The position numbers were made by a program, and so were the translations under genes. This document shows, piece by piece, positions 42,669-53,021 of a DNA stretch of 64,000 bases. Under the pieces are notes generated by a model. That model ran no database searches. It was not told the DNA's origin and saw only the letters and a list, made by a program, of their open reading frames with translations. The DNA is from Microcyclospora pomicola (Eukaryota; Ascomycota; Dothideomycetes; Capnodiales): positions 372,001-436,000 of the forward strand of contig NHNY01000001.1 in assembly GCA_002786065.1 (NCBI GenBank), given 5' to 3'. How positions within the stretch are numbered: the first letter of the stretch is position 1; every line of letters starts with the position of its first letter.

Positions 42669-43300
42669 ACGTCTAGAGATCATGCCATAAGGCATAACGC
42701 CGTGGCGCAGTTCATGAAGGATGTGGGCATAACATGCACGTTTTTGGAAGTGCGCGCGTGTGGACCGGAATCGAGGCAGCGCGAACGAGCCTGATCCCGA
42801 GACGCATACAGTCCCATATACAATCTACAGACGCGACACGCCGATCACGAAACATCTTTATGGCCATTGAGCTCAAGACCTGCGACGCTCGCGTCATGCT
42901 GGATCCAGTCATCGTCCGGCATTTCCGGTACGAGGAACCACCACCTTCTCAATCTCATTCATTTCGACAAAGTCACTGTCATTACATGTCTCAGAAGATA
43001 TGTCCGCAACGACAGCCCTGATTGCTTGCATTCGGGCCACTCGGTGACAATATCAGTCTTGGGTCAGGCAAGTGAGATAGCATTGCTTCCTCACAATCTT
43101 AAAGTAGTATCAGATAGCCAGTTTGCATGAATAAGATTCTGGTTGCTGCAATGCGTACGCTATATGTCTCCGCATGCTCTCCTGATCATACTATACACGA
43201 AGTTGCTTCCTTTTCCAGGGATGATATCTCCCCACCCTGTCCTGTATGCTACACGCTCAAAACACCGTGCCCCTCTCAATCGAACATCCACCTCGTCGTT
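42669..43300. other. Intergenic, convergent 3' ends
   Basis: About 630 bp between sui1 and the mL45-like gene. Nothing is supported. Confidence 0.5.
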
Positions 43301-44311
43301 CTACTGCATCATACGTCCTGCTCCCACTTGGCCCAAGCCCAGCTTCCTGACAGGCTTCTCCTCAAAGTATTCGAGCGGCGTCTCCTGTGTCGTGCCCCAG
43401 ATCTTCCACTCCTTCTCCTGACTGAGGATCAGGAACTTCTGCACCACCACGTACTCGACGCTCTCCTTCATCACCGGCCCGGCGGCCAGGTCCTCCGCAT
43501 CCAGCGGCCGTCCCATGGAATCCACCACCTGCTCCCGGCCCGTATACCCATCTCGCCCCTTGACATGCTGCAGCGACTGCACGGTGTGGAACCGCACCAC
43601 GGCCTGCTTGAGCCCGATCTGCTCGTCCTTGGGCCCCATGCCCTGCACGCCCGCCTTGAAGCTCATCAGCCGCGGCGCCCGCACATGCCGCTCGATCTTC
43701 CACCGCAGCGTCACGCCCGGCGCCCGCTTGCGCACCCGCTCCTCCAGGTTCTTGTACAGCCCCGCGCACACCCGGTCCTTGACGTCCGGCAACGCCCCGA
43801 CCGCGAACGCCTCGTACATCTCCGTGTACAGCCGCTTCGCCACGCCCGTCGCCGCCAAGTACTCCAGCTTCGGCCGCGGCCGGATCTGCCAGACCCGGTA
43901 CAGCGCCATGCCCGCCAGCTCCTTCATGCGCGCCCACGTCGTCACCCGGATCATGCGCGCCCACAGCGGCCAGGAGGCGTGCCGCCGCGTCTCCGCCGAT
44001 GGCCAGATAATCGTGTCGGCCATGACGCCCAGGTCTTCATTCAGGCCCTGGCCGCTGCGCATGGCGGCGGCGATGTGCTTCGAGAGCTGTGCTTTGGGCG
44101 CGGGCTGCTTGACGGTATTGGCGGGGCGGAAGGTGCGCGAGCTGCTGTTTGAGCCGGCCGCGAGCGCTTGCGAGGTGTGAAGTGCCCGTACTCGAGGACG
44201 GAGCTGGAGGTGTGCTGGTTGCTGTTGAGTGGTTGTGCTGGGGTTTAGAAGCGCGAGTCGCTCGCATTGAAACGACAGCGCCGGAGCGCGTCGTACAACA
44301 TGCCGGGACAT
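43301..44311 (-). CDS. Mitochondrial large-subunit protein mL45 / Mba1-like
   Basis: An intronless frame of 336 residues from MSRHVVRRAPAL; an in-frame ATG at 44452 would add 47 residues that look like leader. The N-terminus is rich in Arg, Ser and Ala without acids until about residue 17, and RALHTSQALAAG resembles a cleavage region. The Tim44/mL45 fold follows: MIRVTTWARMKELAGMALYRVW, LYTEMYEAFAVGALPDVKDR, VRFHTVQSLQHVKG, and ESVEYVVVQKFLILSQEKEWKIWGT. Mba1/mL45 tethers mitoribosomes to the inner membrane for Oxa1-dependent insertion. Base composition is markedly GC-rich for this window, with long shadow frames on the plus strand. Confidence 0.85.
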   Translation of the reverse strand: MSRHVVRRAPALSFQCERLALLNPSTTTQQQPAHLQLRPRVRALHTSQALAAGSNSSSRTFRPANTVKQPAPKAQLSKHIAAAMRSGQGLNEDLGVMADTIIWPSAETRRHASWPLWARMIRVTTWARMKELAGMALYRVWQIRPRPKLEYLAATGVAKRLYTEMYEAFAVGALPDVKDRVCAGLYKNLEERVRKRAPGVTLRWKIERHVRAPRLMSFKAGVQGMGPKDEQIGLKQAVVRFHTVQSLQHVKGRDGYTGREQVVDSMGRPLDAEDLAAGPVMKESVEYVVVQKFLILSQEKEWKIWGTTQETPLEYFEEKPVRKLGLGQVGAGRMMQ

Positions 44312-44928
44312 GCTGGAGGAGGGGATGGAGATGTGGTGAGTGATGTCCGCGATTGTGACAAAGTGCAGATCGTTGTAGAAAGTTGATGGAGGGTAGGAAA
44401 GTCGAAGTTTCCTAATCGGGAACAGATCTATGCAGGTTCGGCGCTGCTGCATCCAGGATCCTTATATGTACGAGTTTGATATCTACTATATATCATGATC
44501 CAACCCCATGGGAGACAATGTGGGCTCTGAATTCCCAGAACGTCTATTTGCGTCTCTTGTTGCTCAGGAAGCCAGCTCACAGCAGACAGGGTGTGGAGAG
44601 CAATCGAACGCAGAGTGAAGCGAATCCTAAAAATCGATAGAGAGCATTACAGGTGCTGTGCTAATCATGAAATACCGACATGTTGTCTCGTACAAGTTCC
44701 CGTTCATCAACTCATGTCAACTAGCAACAATACATAGAGTGCGTTCGCTTGAACGCAGCAGGACTATTCCAACGTGAAGTCCCTCGCAGCCCAGATGCGA
44801 ATCCGAAAAGCGCCCTGTTGCGCCATTTGTAACATAGTCCAAGACATTCGTCGCGATGTAATGCAGTCCTTATGTTCGCGTGTTGTACCCTTTGTTTTTA
44901 CTTGTACCGAACCAAGACGAGGCTGTTG
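44312..44928. other. Intergenic between two minus-strand genes
   Basis: About 620 bp with the mL45-like promoter (or N-terminal extension to 44452) and the med12 3' flank. Nothing else is seen. Confidence 0.5.
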
Positions 44929-47900
44929 TTACACTTTCCTAGCAGCAAACAGAGACAAGCTCAATCCAGCATCGTTCTCGCCCATGACTGGCGTGGCATC
45001 GGGCATGATCTCCCATTGTCTCGGCGCGAATGGCATAGTCTTTGGTTCGCCGAGAGCTGTACCGGTGGTGCGGCCTGGAGGACCTTTTTGTTGCTGTTGC
45101 GCCTGCGGAGGACAGCTTATCGGTGCTCGCAGATTGGGTCTTGGAAGAGTTGTACTGCGCGTGGGTTGAGAAGCCTGGCTAATCTGAGGTTGAAAGGAGA
45201 GAACAAATGGTGAATCTGTGGCTGGTGTGGAAGTGATCATGCCGCCGAGTATTGATGTGACGCCCAAGTCATGGAGAATAGGCGCAAAACCTGCACGAGT
45301 GGCAGAGGAAAACGAAGCCTCGTTCAGACTCTCGGTGAGCGTCGCTGCGAGGTCGAAGATATAGTCCAACGTCTGTCGCTGCATCTGTATACTTGGCTGG
45401 ACGTATAGAACGCATAAAGCCAGAAGCATATCGGCTCGAGCTTGGCGCGACGTTTCATGGTCTACCGCATCAGTCATATGCAAAACCAATATATCCAAGA
45501 AAACATGGAGCGAACGGATGGTATCTTGTAACAAATTCTTGTTCCGAGTCTGTGCGCTGATGTCGTTCAGTCGTTTCTCTACGCTTTTCAGCTTTTCGGT
45601 AAGAGACAATAACACGCCGGTGTCATCTTCGCCTTGAACCGCATCGTAGGTCATGTCGATAACATCAAGGTAGCGTTGAAGCACTTCGCGAATAGCTGCG
45701 TCTTCCTCGACGCCACCATCGGCAGCGTACATGAGCAACTGCTCTTGTGCCCACTCATGCAGAGCTTTGCGTGTCGGGCCGTCGACACACCCAACCAGCT
45801 GTGGCCATATGCTGTTGCCGTCGTCAATGGTCTTGATGAGGACTTCCTCAATGGCCTTCCCACGCTCTTCTCGAACAAGACCTCCAACTCTGGCCTGGTT
45901 TTGTAAGATCCAGGTGCAAAGCTTGATCGACAGAGGAGTTGCCAGTGAGACGATCGAGCTGGCTTCAAGCACGTCATCGTTGTGGCCCGCAATGCCTCGC
46001 TTGAACATGGTTGTGAGCAAGCGATAAGCATTTGGCTGCGTATTGACATCCCGTGTCGCTCGTTCCATGAAGCAGTCCATAGCGCTGAGGTTGCTGGTGA
46101 AGTAGTCAACCACTAGCGAGAAAATGTCGCTCATGTCGGTGGAGGGAGCATAGTCGAGTACACTGCGGATGAGGTCTACCACAACTTTAAACTCGGTGGC
46201 GCGGAATGCCTGGGCCATGACTTTGTAGCGGTAGCGTTCCATAGCATAAGGTCCCAAACCAGCGTCTTCGCTCAAGAGAATCAACTTGATGATGGTGCGT
46301 CCCGCCATAGATGATGAACCCTCTCGTGCGGCATGTACGACCTCGATCAGCGAACAACAGCTACTTGCAACGAGAGCTGTAATCGCTTCCGTGTGTAGCA
46401 TATTCTCGGATGGTCCAGTGAAGAAGGCATGCAGATACGTCTTGGAAAGCTGTGTGAAAGCAAAGGTATCAAGCAGCTTCAGTTGGCTCAGCCAACTGCA
46501 GAGCTTATTTGGGTACTCAAGCTGAGCATGTGGTGACTTGGTCGCATAATCGACAATGCGTGAGAAGACGCGTCGCATCAGCTGGTGGTCCATACTATTG
46601 CCGCTAGCAAAGACAGCATCGATGTTGCTCTCGGAGCCAAGGCTGGAAGCATGCATGCTTAAGAGGTTATCAGAGGCAGGTGAACATGCCGCCAATAGCC
46701 TTTGCTGTTCATATATTGCGAGATCATGTTCTGCCAACTTCTGCAGTGCACTCCTGCCAGGGATGCGTCTCGCAAGAGCAAGCATACCACAGATGAAAGA
46801 CCGCTCTTGAGCCTGCACAGATCTCAAGGAGCGATATCGTTCCGTCAAGCTGTCGATCAGTTGGTCGAGTTCGCCCAGCACTGCGAACGTCTCAGTGTGG
46901 TAATTGATCGTATCTGCGACACTCGAGAGCAAAAGTGTGTCGTCGGAGTCTGTTGCTAAATTGACTAGCTCCACGATGGTTGGAATGTCTTCCACGAACT
47001 CGAGCACATATCTGAGGGCACTGAACAGTGCAACGCCGATCGTGTGGTCCTTATCAAGCTGGCGTAGGCTACAGCGGATCTCTGTCGCTACTTGCATTTT
47101 GGCGGCAAGCGTGTGAGCTTCTTTCAGCTTCTCTAAAGCCGCCAAGTCTGCATCTACGCCATCAAGTCTGGCTTCTAGACTAGAGATACTAAGCCGGTCA
47201 CGGATTTCGCTTGAATCCTGCAAGTCAAGCCTTCGTAGTAATGTCGCTCTTGTGTTGAGCAATTCGGAAGGAAAGAGATCTGTTGGAAACACAGCAAGAA
47301 GATTGGTCGCAACTTTAGAGCTCGTTCCGTTATACAGGACGCCGCTGGAGATCAGCCATCGCAAGTACCTTCCGATGGAGAACGCATTGACGCGCACCAG
47401 GTCTATGACAATGCGGTAGATGTTTTCCGACCTGATAGTTGAGCTTTCGGCGAGTGTACCCATGTATGCCAGAATTGTTGTGTCTGTATCGTGGCCGACG
47501 GAAGATAGTGTTGCGATGATGCTGGCTGTCAGATAGCTCCGAGACACGCCTTGACGATACGGCGAGGAGGCCCACTCGAACAGAGCTGGGATCAACTCTG
47601 AGATTCGCGGTTCAAGAAGCAATAATCGCGTTGACAGATCGGCTGTGTCCATGTTTACGCTCACAGCGTCAAGCATCGAATACAAGTCTAGTGTCTTGCA
47701 TTTTGCACTTGCGGCTGCCTTACGTAGGGACACCGTCAGTCTGTTGTTACGTTGAAGGATGTCTTGTACCATGGTGGTTGGAGCTCCAATCCCACTCGAT
47801 GGTACTTTCGGTACAAAAATATGCTTGTACTTCTCCCATGTGCCTGGGATCACTAAACACCCACGCTTTGTGGTTGCAAGCACGGTGATGAGTTGTTGAA

Positions 47901-49296
47901 GTCGGAAACGCATTGCCTTGCCCACACCGGAGCCAGTATGGCTGAAGAGGCAGAGTCGCTCGAGTAAGTGCTCTGTAAGCCTGCGACCTCTCCTGACATA
48001 GCGAATGATGTCTTTCCAGTGACGCTGTACCATGATGAGCCAGATCGGTAGTCTGTCCAAAGGCGCATCTCCAAGTGATGCAACAATCCAATCGAGATAG
48101 TGGTCTGCATCCATGAGCTTCTCGACAAAAAAGCTAGTCGCGAGCTTGACTGCATAGTTCATCCTTGACTGCCAATCTGGTTTTCCGCATGTCATAACCA
48201 CCCCTTCGAGGAACTGCTCGATCTGCACAGTCCATTCCCGTACCCACTTGCTCTCCCCAGTGGTGACGGCGGGCCCGCTGACGCCTTTGCGTTTGAAAGC
48301 CCGCAACTCGTTTGCGCCCACACATTTTGCGAGCCAGACAGCTCTTTGAAGTGGAATTTGCTTCACAAGACATTGGTCCATAAGTCCCTTGCCCCTGACT
48401 CCATGTGGAATTGTTCGACTTTGCTTGCGCAATGGGACATCGACATTGGCTAGATCACGCAACCAGGCTTCTCTTCGAGTGTCCGTGACAGTGACGCGAG
48501 GCGGGGGTTTAAATGTTGATGGCGCGGTGCATTTTCCAAGTCCCTGACGCTTTTCAAGGACTTGCGTATACAGATATGCCACCATTTGCAGACTCGAGCT
48601 GTTCTTCTGACTCAGATTCGACCAAACGGTCTGTTTCGCCGAACTGGTCTCGTTCTGGTTGATCACTGTGCCTTTGTCGAAGTAGCCGGTCTTAACCACA
48701 GCTTCGTTCAAGACGTCCTCGGGATGATCGCAACCAGTCCAAGGATGGAAGTCTGCGACCCGCTTGGGTTGCGGGATGCGGACACCCATTTGTGGAGGCT
48801 CGATGCCATTTGCGCGACGTGCGGGTTCTGCTTTCTCGTTCTGACCACGATTTCGTCGAGGCCGCGGCCTAGTCAAGTTGCTCTTCGGAAGGCCGGGCAG
48901 CGGGGAACCTGGGAACCTTGTGTGCGCCTTGTCTTCTTGTGTCTCTGATGGGGCGGATTCTCCCTCCGCATTTTCGTCTGCTCGAAAGCTATTCCCATTT
49001 GTCTTCGCTCTTTTCGCTGGGGGCTCGGAAGCCTCGCCTGAGATGTCAATCACCTCAGGCGAGGACACCAGGCTCTTCTGTTTACCGGGGAATAGTGTCT
49101 CGCTTTTAGAGTCCTCGAGCGACCTTTCGGACCTTGTTTCCCCCACGACTGTGGGCTGTGTGACTGATCTCACTGCGCCCAGGCGCGAAGGCAGACCTGT
49201 CCGAGCCGGGGGGTTTTGCTGGAGACCACTCTGGCTTACCGCTCGTTGCGCAGAGAGCGGTCGGTGTAATGAGGTGTCCAGTAGTCGAGTGTCCAT
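44929..49296 (-). CDS. srb8: Mediator subunit 12 (Med12/Srb8)
   Basis: An intronless frame of 1,455 residues from MDTRLLDTSLHRP. After a Ser/Pro-rich tail of about 170 residues comes the Med12 domain: KRVADFHPWTGCDHPEDVLNE, AVVKTGYFDKG, KQTVWSNLSQKNSSSLQMVA, then a long helical repeat region with VREWTVQIEQFLEGVV and DHYLDWIVASLGDAPLDRLPIW. Med12 activates the Cdk8-cyclin C kinase module that docks on Mediator and mostly represses transcription. Absence of introns in 4.4 kb is notable beside its intron-rich neighbours. A perfect 11-bp inverted repeat lies near the 5' end (49032-49064). The true start could lie in an upstream exon, but none was found. Confidence 0.93.
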   Translation of the reverse strand: MDTRLLDTSLHRPLSAQRAVSQSGLQQNPPARTGLPSRLGAVRSVTQPTVVGETRSERSLEDSKSETLFPGKQKSLVSSPEVIDISGEASEPPAKRAKTNGNSFRADENAEGESAPSETQEDKAHTRFPGSPLPGLPKSNLTRPRPRRNRGQNEKAEPARRANGIEPPQMGVRIPQPKRVADFHPWTGCDHPEDVLNEAVVKTGYFDKGTVINQNETSSAKQTVWSNLSQKNSSSLQMVAYLYTQVLEKRQGLGKCTAPSTFKPPPRVTVTDTRREAWLRDLANVDVPLRKQSRTIPHGVRGKGLMDQCLVKQIPLQRAVWLAKCVGANELRAFKRKGVSGPAVTTGESKWVREWTVQIEQFLEGVVMTCGKPDWQSRMNYAVKLATSFFVEKLMDADHYLDWIVASLGDAPLDRLPIWLIMVQRHWKDIIRYVRRGRRLTEHLLERLCLFSHTGSGVGKAMRFRLQQLITVLATTKRGCLVIPGTWEKYKHIFVPKVPSSGIGAPTTMVQDILQRNNRLTVSLRKAAASAKCKTLDLYSMLDAVSVNMDTADLSTRLLLLEPRISELIPALFEWASSPYRQGVSRSYLTASIIATLSSVGHDTDTTILAYMGTLAESSTIRSENIYRIVIDLVRVNAFSIGRYLRWLISSGVLYNGTSSKVATNLLAVFPTDLFPSELLNTRATLLRRLDLQDSSEIRDRLSISSLEARLDGVDADLAALEKLKEAHTLAAKMQVATEIRCSLRQLDKDHTIGVALFSALRYVLEFVEDIPTIVELVNLATDSDDTLLLSSVADTINYHTETFAVLGELDQLIDSLTERYRSLRSVQAQERSFICGMLALARRIPGRSALQKLAEHDLAIYEQQRLLAACSPASDNLLSMHASSLGSESNIDAVFASGNSMDHQLMRRVFSRIVDYATKSPHAQLEYPNKLCSWLSQLKLLDTFAFTQLSKTYLHAFFTGPSENMLHTEAITALVASSCCSLIEVVHAAREGSSSMAGRTIIKLILLSEDAGLGPYAMERYRYKVMAQAFRATEFKVVVDLIRSVLDYAPSTDMSDIFSLVVDYFTSNLSAMDCFMERATRDVNTQPNAYRLLTTMFKRGIAGHNDDVLEASSIVSLATPLSIKLCTWILQNQARVGGLVREERGKAIEEVLIKTIDDGNSIWPQLVGCVDGPTRKALHEWAQEQLLMYAADGGVEEDAAIREVLQRYLDVIDMTYDAVQGEDDTGVLLSLTEKLKSVEKRLNDISAQTRNKNLLQDTIRSLHVFLDILVLHMTDAVDHETSRQARADMLLALCVLYVQPSIQMQRQTLDYIFDLAATLTESLNEASFSSATRAGFAPILHDLGVTSILGGMITSTPATDSPFVLSFQPQISQASQPTRSTTLPRPNLRAPISCPPQAQQQQKGPPGRTTGTALGEPKTMPFAPRQWEIMPDATPVMGENDAGLSLSLFAARKV
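49032..49064. repeat. Perfect 11-bp inverted repeat inside the Med12 coding region
   Basis: CCTCGCCTGAG at 49032-49042 is repeated in reverse complement at 49054-49064 with an 11-base spacer. The RNA would form an 11-bp GC-rich hairpin about 80 codons after the start. It encodes part of the low-complexity tail around VIDISGEA. Confidence 0.8.
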
Positions 49297-50224
49297 CGCA
49301 CAGCAGCTCCAGAGCACCTCATCTTCACGCCGGGAAAGCCAGCTACCATGAACCCATTCTGCTTATGGCCTCGGCGGCGTCGACGGGAGCGATGGTTGTT
49401 GGGTGGTGGGTGGTGCAGCGTACCAACATTGGTCGGCTTCGTATGTGGGAAGGCAATGCTGTTGTGGTGTAGAGATGGGATATCAAGTCAACAGGGCGAA
49501 TGGCGACCTATGAGCAGGTGTGGTGCCGGGGTGATACAGGGCCGATGTAGCTACAGTATCATCGGACGAGACGAAACAGGCAAGAGTCGCAACTCCGGCG
49601 ATCTGCAGTGTTGCAGCGACAAGGACGTGCTGACAGCAGGCAGATTGCAAGTAAAGATGGACGTGATGTAAGGTATTGGACGGTTCTAATGGGCGAGTGG
49701 CCAGTAGCACGACGTAGCACAGGCACAACTCGCACTTGGTCTCACAACTCCAACTTGGTGTCTCCGTCCGTCGTTGCCGATAGCGTGACCAAGCATTGAC
49801 TCTCTCTGCAGCCACTGCGGTCCCTTTGAGCCGACGGTCTCAACACGCGGTGTCCTCAACTGAAACGTTGTTGATTGCTGGCCTGCACGTCTGACATCCT
49901 GATCCTTCTCACGACTGCCTATCGCGGGTCTCACCGATTGTCGGTGAATTACTGCATCATTCCCTCTTTGCCGAGGGTTCGCCCCATTCAACGCACAAAC
50001 GGGGCGATGATACGTCAAACGCCGTCGCATTAGCCGCTTGACACGTTATCGTGGGCCGGGGCGCTGCCGGTCGAAGCGGAAGTCAATCTAGACTGGGGTC
50101 CGCCGGGGGATCCCTTGCACTGAACGTGCAATAATAAGAACAACATCTCACATATCACCTCCGCGACCCTCGCCTAGCTCATCGACTCAGCATCATTTGG
50201 AATCACGGACAAGGCTGGCCCATC
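49297..50224. other. Divergent promoter region of med12 and the Asterix gene
   Basis: About 930 bp. Only short frames without recognisable content are present. A GC-rich patch lies at 50050-50115. Confidence 0.5.
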
Positions 50225-50843
50225 ATGTCGAAAAAGGACATGCGCCGGGATGATCTGAGTACGTCGTGACTGCATACCTTCTGTCCATCATGCCTGGACT
50301 TAGGCGCAAAGGGGTCTCCATGCATACGTTCATGGTTTACTCACAATTCTCACAGTCGTGCCGTATGTCGAGCCCAAAGAGGAGAAGGAAGCACCAGATA
50401 TGCAAGGTATGTTCTCATCTAAAGCAATGCTGTTCATAATGTGATCCACCCGACTGACCGCGCACAGGAACCATGGCCAGCACACTACCTATGGCGGCTG
50501 TAAGCACGCAACAAGAGTGACAAGGTGTATGACACTCCATTAACCACCCGACCAGATCTTCACACGGAACAAGATGATCGGCTGGACAGCTGTGATCTTC
50601 GCCGTCCAGAGCTGGCTATCCGAACCATCAGCCAAAGCGGCCTCAACTAGCACACCCGGCATTTTCTCCGTCGCGATGGCTCTGATGTCTGTTGGCATTG
50701 TATGTTTGCTCCCTCCTCGTGCCTTTGCGCAACGACTGACATGATACTTGATGCAGGCATACTTGCCTCTCTTTTTGCCGCCAGTTCCAGGTACCCCAGG
50801 TCAAGGCACGGGAACAGGTGCTCCAGCTCCAGCTAATGCATGA
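50225..50843 (+). CDS. Asterix / PAT complex subunit (WDR83OS-like)
   Basis: Five exons (50225-50258, 50356-50406, 50468-50499, 50556-50699, 50757-50843) of 34, 51, 32, 144 and 87 bases join to 115 residues. No open frame of note reveals it. The protein has MSKKDMRRDDLIVPYVEP, a Met/Thr linker, NKMIGWTAVIFAVQSWL (span 1), STPGIFSVAMALMSVGIAYL (span 2) and a Pro/Gly tail. This is the UPF0139/Asterix family; in animals it pairs with CCDC47 as an intramembrane chaperone for multi-spanning proteins at the ER translocon. All phases match (1, 1, 0, 0) with standard GT-AG ends. Confidence 0.92.
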
Positions 50844-51911
50844 ACGCCATGGGACGCAAGAGTACTGAGTGCCCATAATTGTCACAACACCCGGAGAGCA
50901 TCGGAAGCCGACAACGTATAACATGTCGTCAGCAATATTCAAGTGAACGTCCAGACATGATCTAACAAGGACCATGGGACGATCTTGATCAGGTCGACAA
51001 GTCTCGCCATGACGACAGCTGTAAGGCTTTTGTATCATATAAGCCACCTAATACCTAGGTATCGCATTCATATCCTGAGAAGCCTGTTCCTATAATTTGA
51101 CAACACTTGACCTCTACATAGTGTGAGAGTTTCTGGTATGCACAGATGTTCTCAATCAGAATAACAGATATCGCTCGGTCGAGCCATGGCAATCCTAAGG
51201 TATCTTCCTGCTGTCGAAATATAGATCCGCACGTTTCATCATATGGTACTTGACCGAGGCTCTGCACTCCTGGCACTTTTTGTCTTCACAAGCTTTGCCA
51301 ATAGACATTCTGCTTCCAGCATGTAACAGAAGTGGCAAATGACCGATTGCTACGGCTCCGTGCACCATGTATGTGACCCATGTCTGGACATCGACCTCTA
51401 GGTACGCATAGTCGTCCAGAAGTTCTCAACACCCTGACGCAATCGGAATGAAAAGTATATGATCTACACAAACCTCGATATCTTGACGTAGAATAGAAGT
51501 GACGACAGCACGCGGACTCGGCACTCGACTTTGCGGAGATTGATGCATGCACCCTGCATCCTGCACACTGCGCAATGGTAGCATACTACTGCATAGTGTA
51601 CAAACACCTCGCCATCTCTCGTCTCGGAGACTCTATCGACGTTGCAGGAGCAGCGCTCGTCCGCATGAGGAGGTTGTTGCTTGGCGAAGGATGAGCTGCG
51701 GGTCCTTCCCGATATGCGATATGGTACAGCGTTCGCCTTGCACTCGAGGTTTCTCATAAGGTATGGAGACATCACACGTAATATAACACCACTCAGTACT
51801 GGTCATGTTCTTGCTCAATCGGCTGGATAGCGTCACAACGTAGCGATTTGAGACTTTTGACCCTCCAGCGGACAGATCATCACCGCAAGTAAGATACCTT
51901 CGCTGAACACC
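50844..51911. other. Intergenic, tandem
   Basis: About 1.1 kb between the Asterix gene and the sulfotransferase-like gene. Minus-strand frames near 51055-51775 have no recognisable features. Confidence 0.5.
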
Positions 51912-52781
51912 ATGGCCACCCAAGCGGACTTCGATCGCATCGGCAACTACGCCCGCATGTACAACCGCCAACAGGACATTGACCGGAGCACCGCCACCCG
52001 CACCGTCCCCATGGAAGTTCTGGCGCTGGGCTACTCCCGCACCGGGACGCTGAGCATGCGCGGCGCGCTGGACATCCTGGGATATTCGAACCCGTACCAC
52101 TTCAGCAGTTTCTACGACAACGTGCGCGAATGCGACCTCTGGCAGGAGCTGCTCGAGGCGAAGTTCGAAGGCAAAGGGACCGTGACGAAGCAGAAGTCCG
52201 AGGCCTTGCTCGGCCACGTCGGCGCCGTGACGGACATGCCCTGTCACCTGTTCGCAGCGGAGTTGATGGAGTTCTACCCGGAGGCGAAGATCGTGCTTGT
52301 CGAGCGCGACATCGAGTCGTGGTATCGCTCGTGGTGCGCATTTCTCGACAACGCGATGGACCCGGTGTTACCGGCGCTGGCGAAGCTGGATCCGTGGTTT
52401 CTCGGCAGGATTGTCGGGGTGGGTGTGGTCGGGGTGGATAAGCAGGTGGGCAGCGCGAGGACGTTGGCTGCTGCCAAGGCGAGGTCGAAGGAGGAGTATC
52501 GCAAGCATTATGCGCTGGTGCGCTCGTTGGCGTCCAAGGACCGGATCCTTGAGTTCAGCTTGAAGGACGGCTGGGAGCCTTTGTGTGCGTTTCTGGGCAA
52601 GCCAGTTCCAAACCAGCCGTTCCCGCACGTCAATGATTCAAAGAGTAACGGTCAAGGCTTCAAGGAGCTGGCTCTGCTTGGGATCAAGAATATCTTGCGG
52701 AATGCTGTGGTAACGATCACAGTAGTTGGCGTGCCTGCAGCCGCCCTGCTGTCCTATAGACGTTTCGCGGCGTCAAAGTAG
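51912..52781 (+). CDS. P-loop sulfotransferase-like protein with C-terminal membrane anchor
   Basis: A single exon of 289 residues. MEVLALGYSRTGTLSMRGAL (34-53) is the phosphosulfate-binding loop of the fungal Sulfotransfer_4 family, GHVGAVTDMPCHLF follows, and KIVLVERDIESWYRSW carries the R...S pair that binds the 3'-phosphate of PAPS. The segment DGWEPLCAFLGKPVPNQPFPHVND is the family's C-terminal signature. A hydrophobic stretch at about 264-281 (AVVTITVVGVPAAALLSY) followed by RRF suggests a tail anchor with the enzyme facing the cytosol. The acceptor is unknown, and actual sulfotransfer has not been shown for most members. GC content is high. Confidence 0.82.
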   Translation: MATQADFDRIGNYARMYNRQQDIDRSTATRTVPMEVLALGYSRTGTLSMRGALDILGYSNPYHFSSFYDNVRECDLWQELLEAKFEGKGTVTKQKSEALLGHVGAVTDMPCHLFAAELMEFYPEAKIVLVERDIESWYRSWCAFLDNAMDPVLPALAKLDPWFLGRIVGVGVVGVDKQVGSARTLAAAKARSKEEYRKHYALVRSLASKDRILEFSLKDGWEPLCAFLGKPVPNQPFPHVNDSKSNGQGFKELALLGIKNILRNAVVTITVVGVPAAALLSYRRFAASK

Positions 52782-53021
52782 ACACAGGACAATGCGGCTG
52801 GTGTTGTATGTTCAGTTGTTGAGGTTTGTGGAATTAACGGGGGTAAGTCATGCCTTGATTCAGGGCCATCGATATCTATACGGGACCCTAGCTTGGTCGA
52901 AGACCAGTAATTTACAGTATGAACACATAAGCAGCCTGCAGCTTCAAACCATCATAGCCCTTACAGCTTGACCCCGTGTCCTCTCCACGTATTGGCACAT
53001 GAGCTGATTTCGTGCCGGCTC

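Noticed and set aside
43127-44152. 341-codon plus-strand frame
   Set aside because: It is antisense to the mL45-like gene in a GC-rich stretch, and its His/Arg/Leu/Pro-rich translation has no domain.
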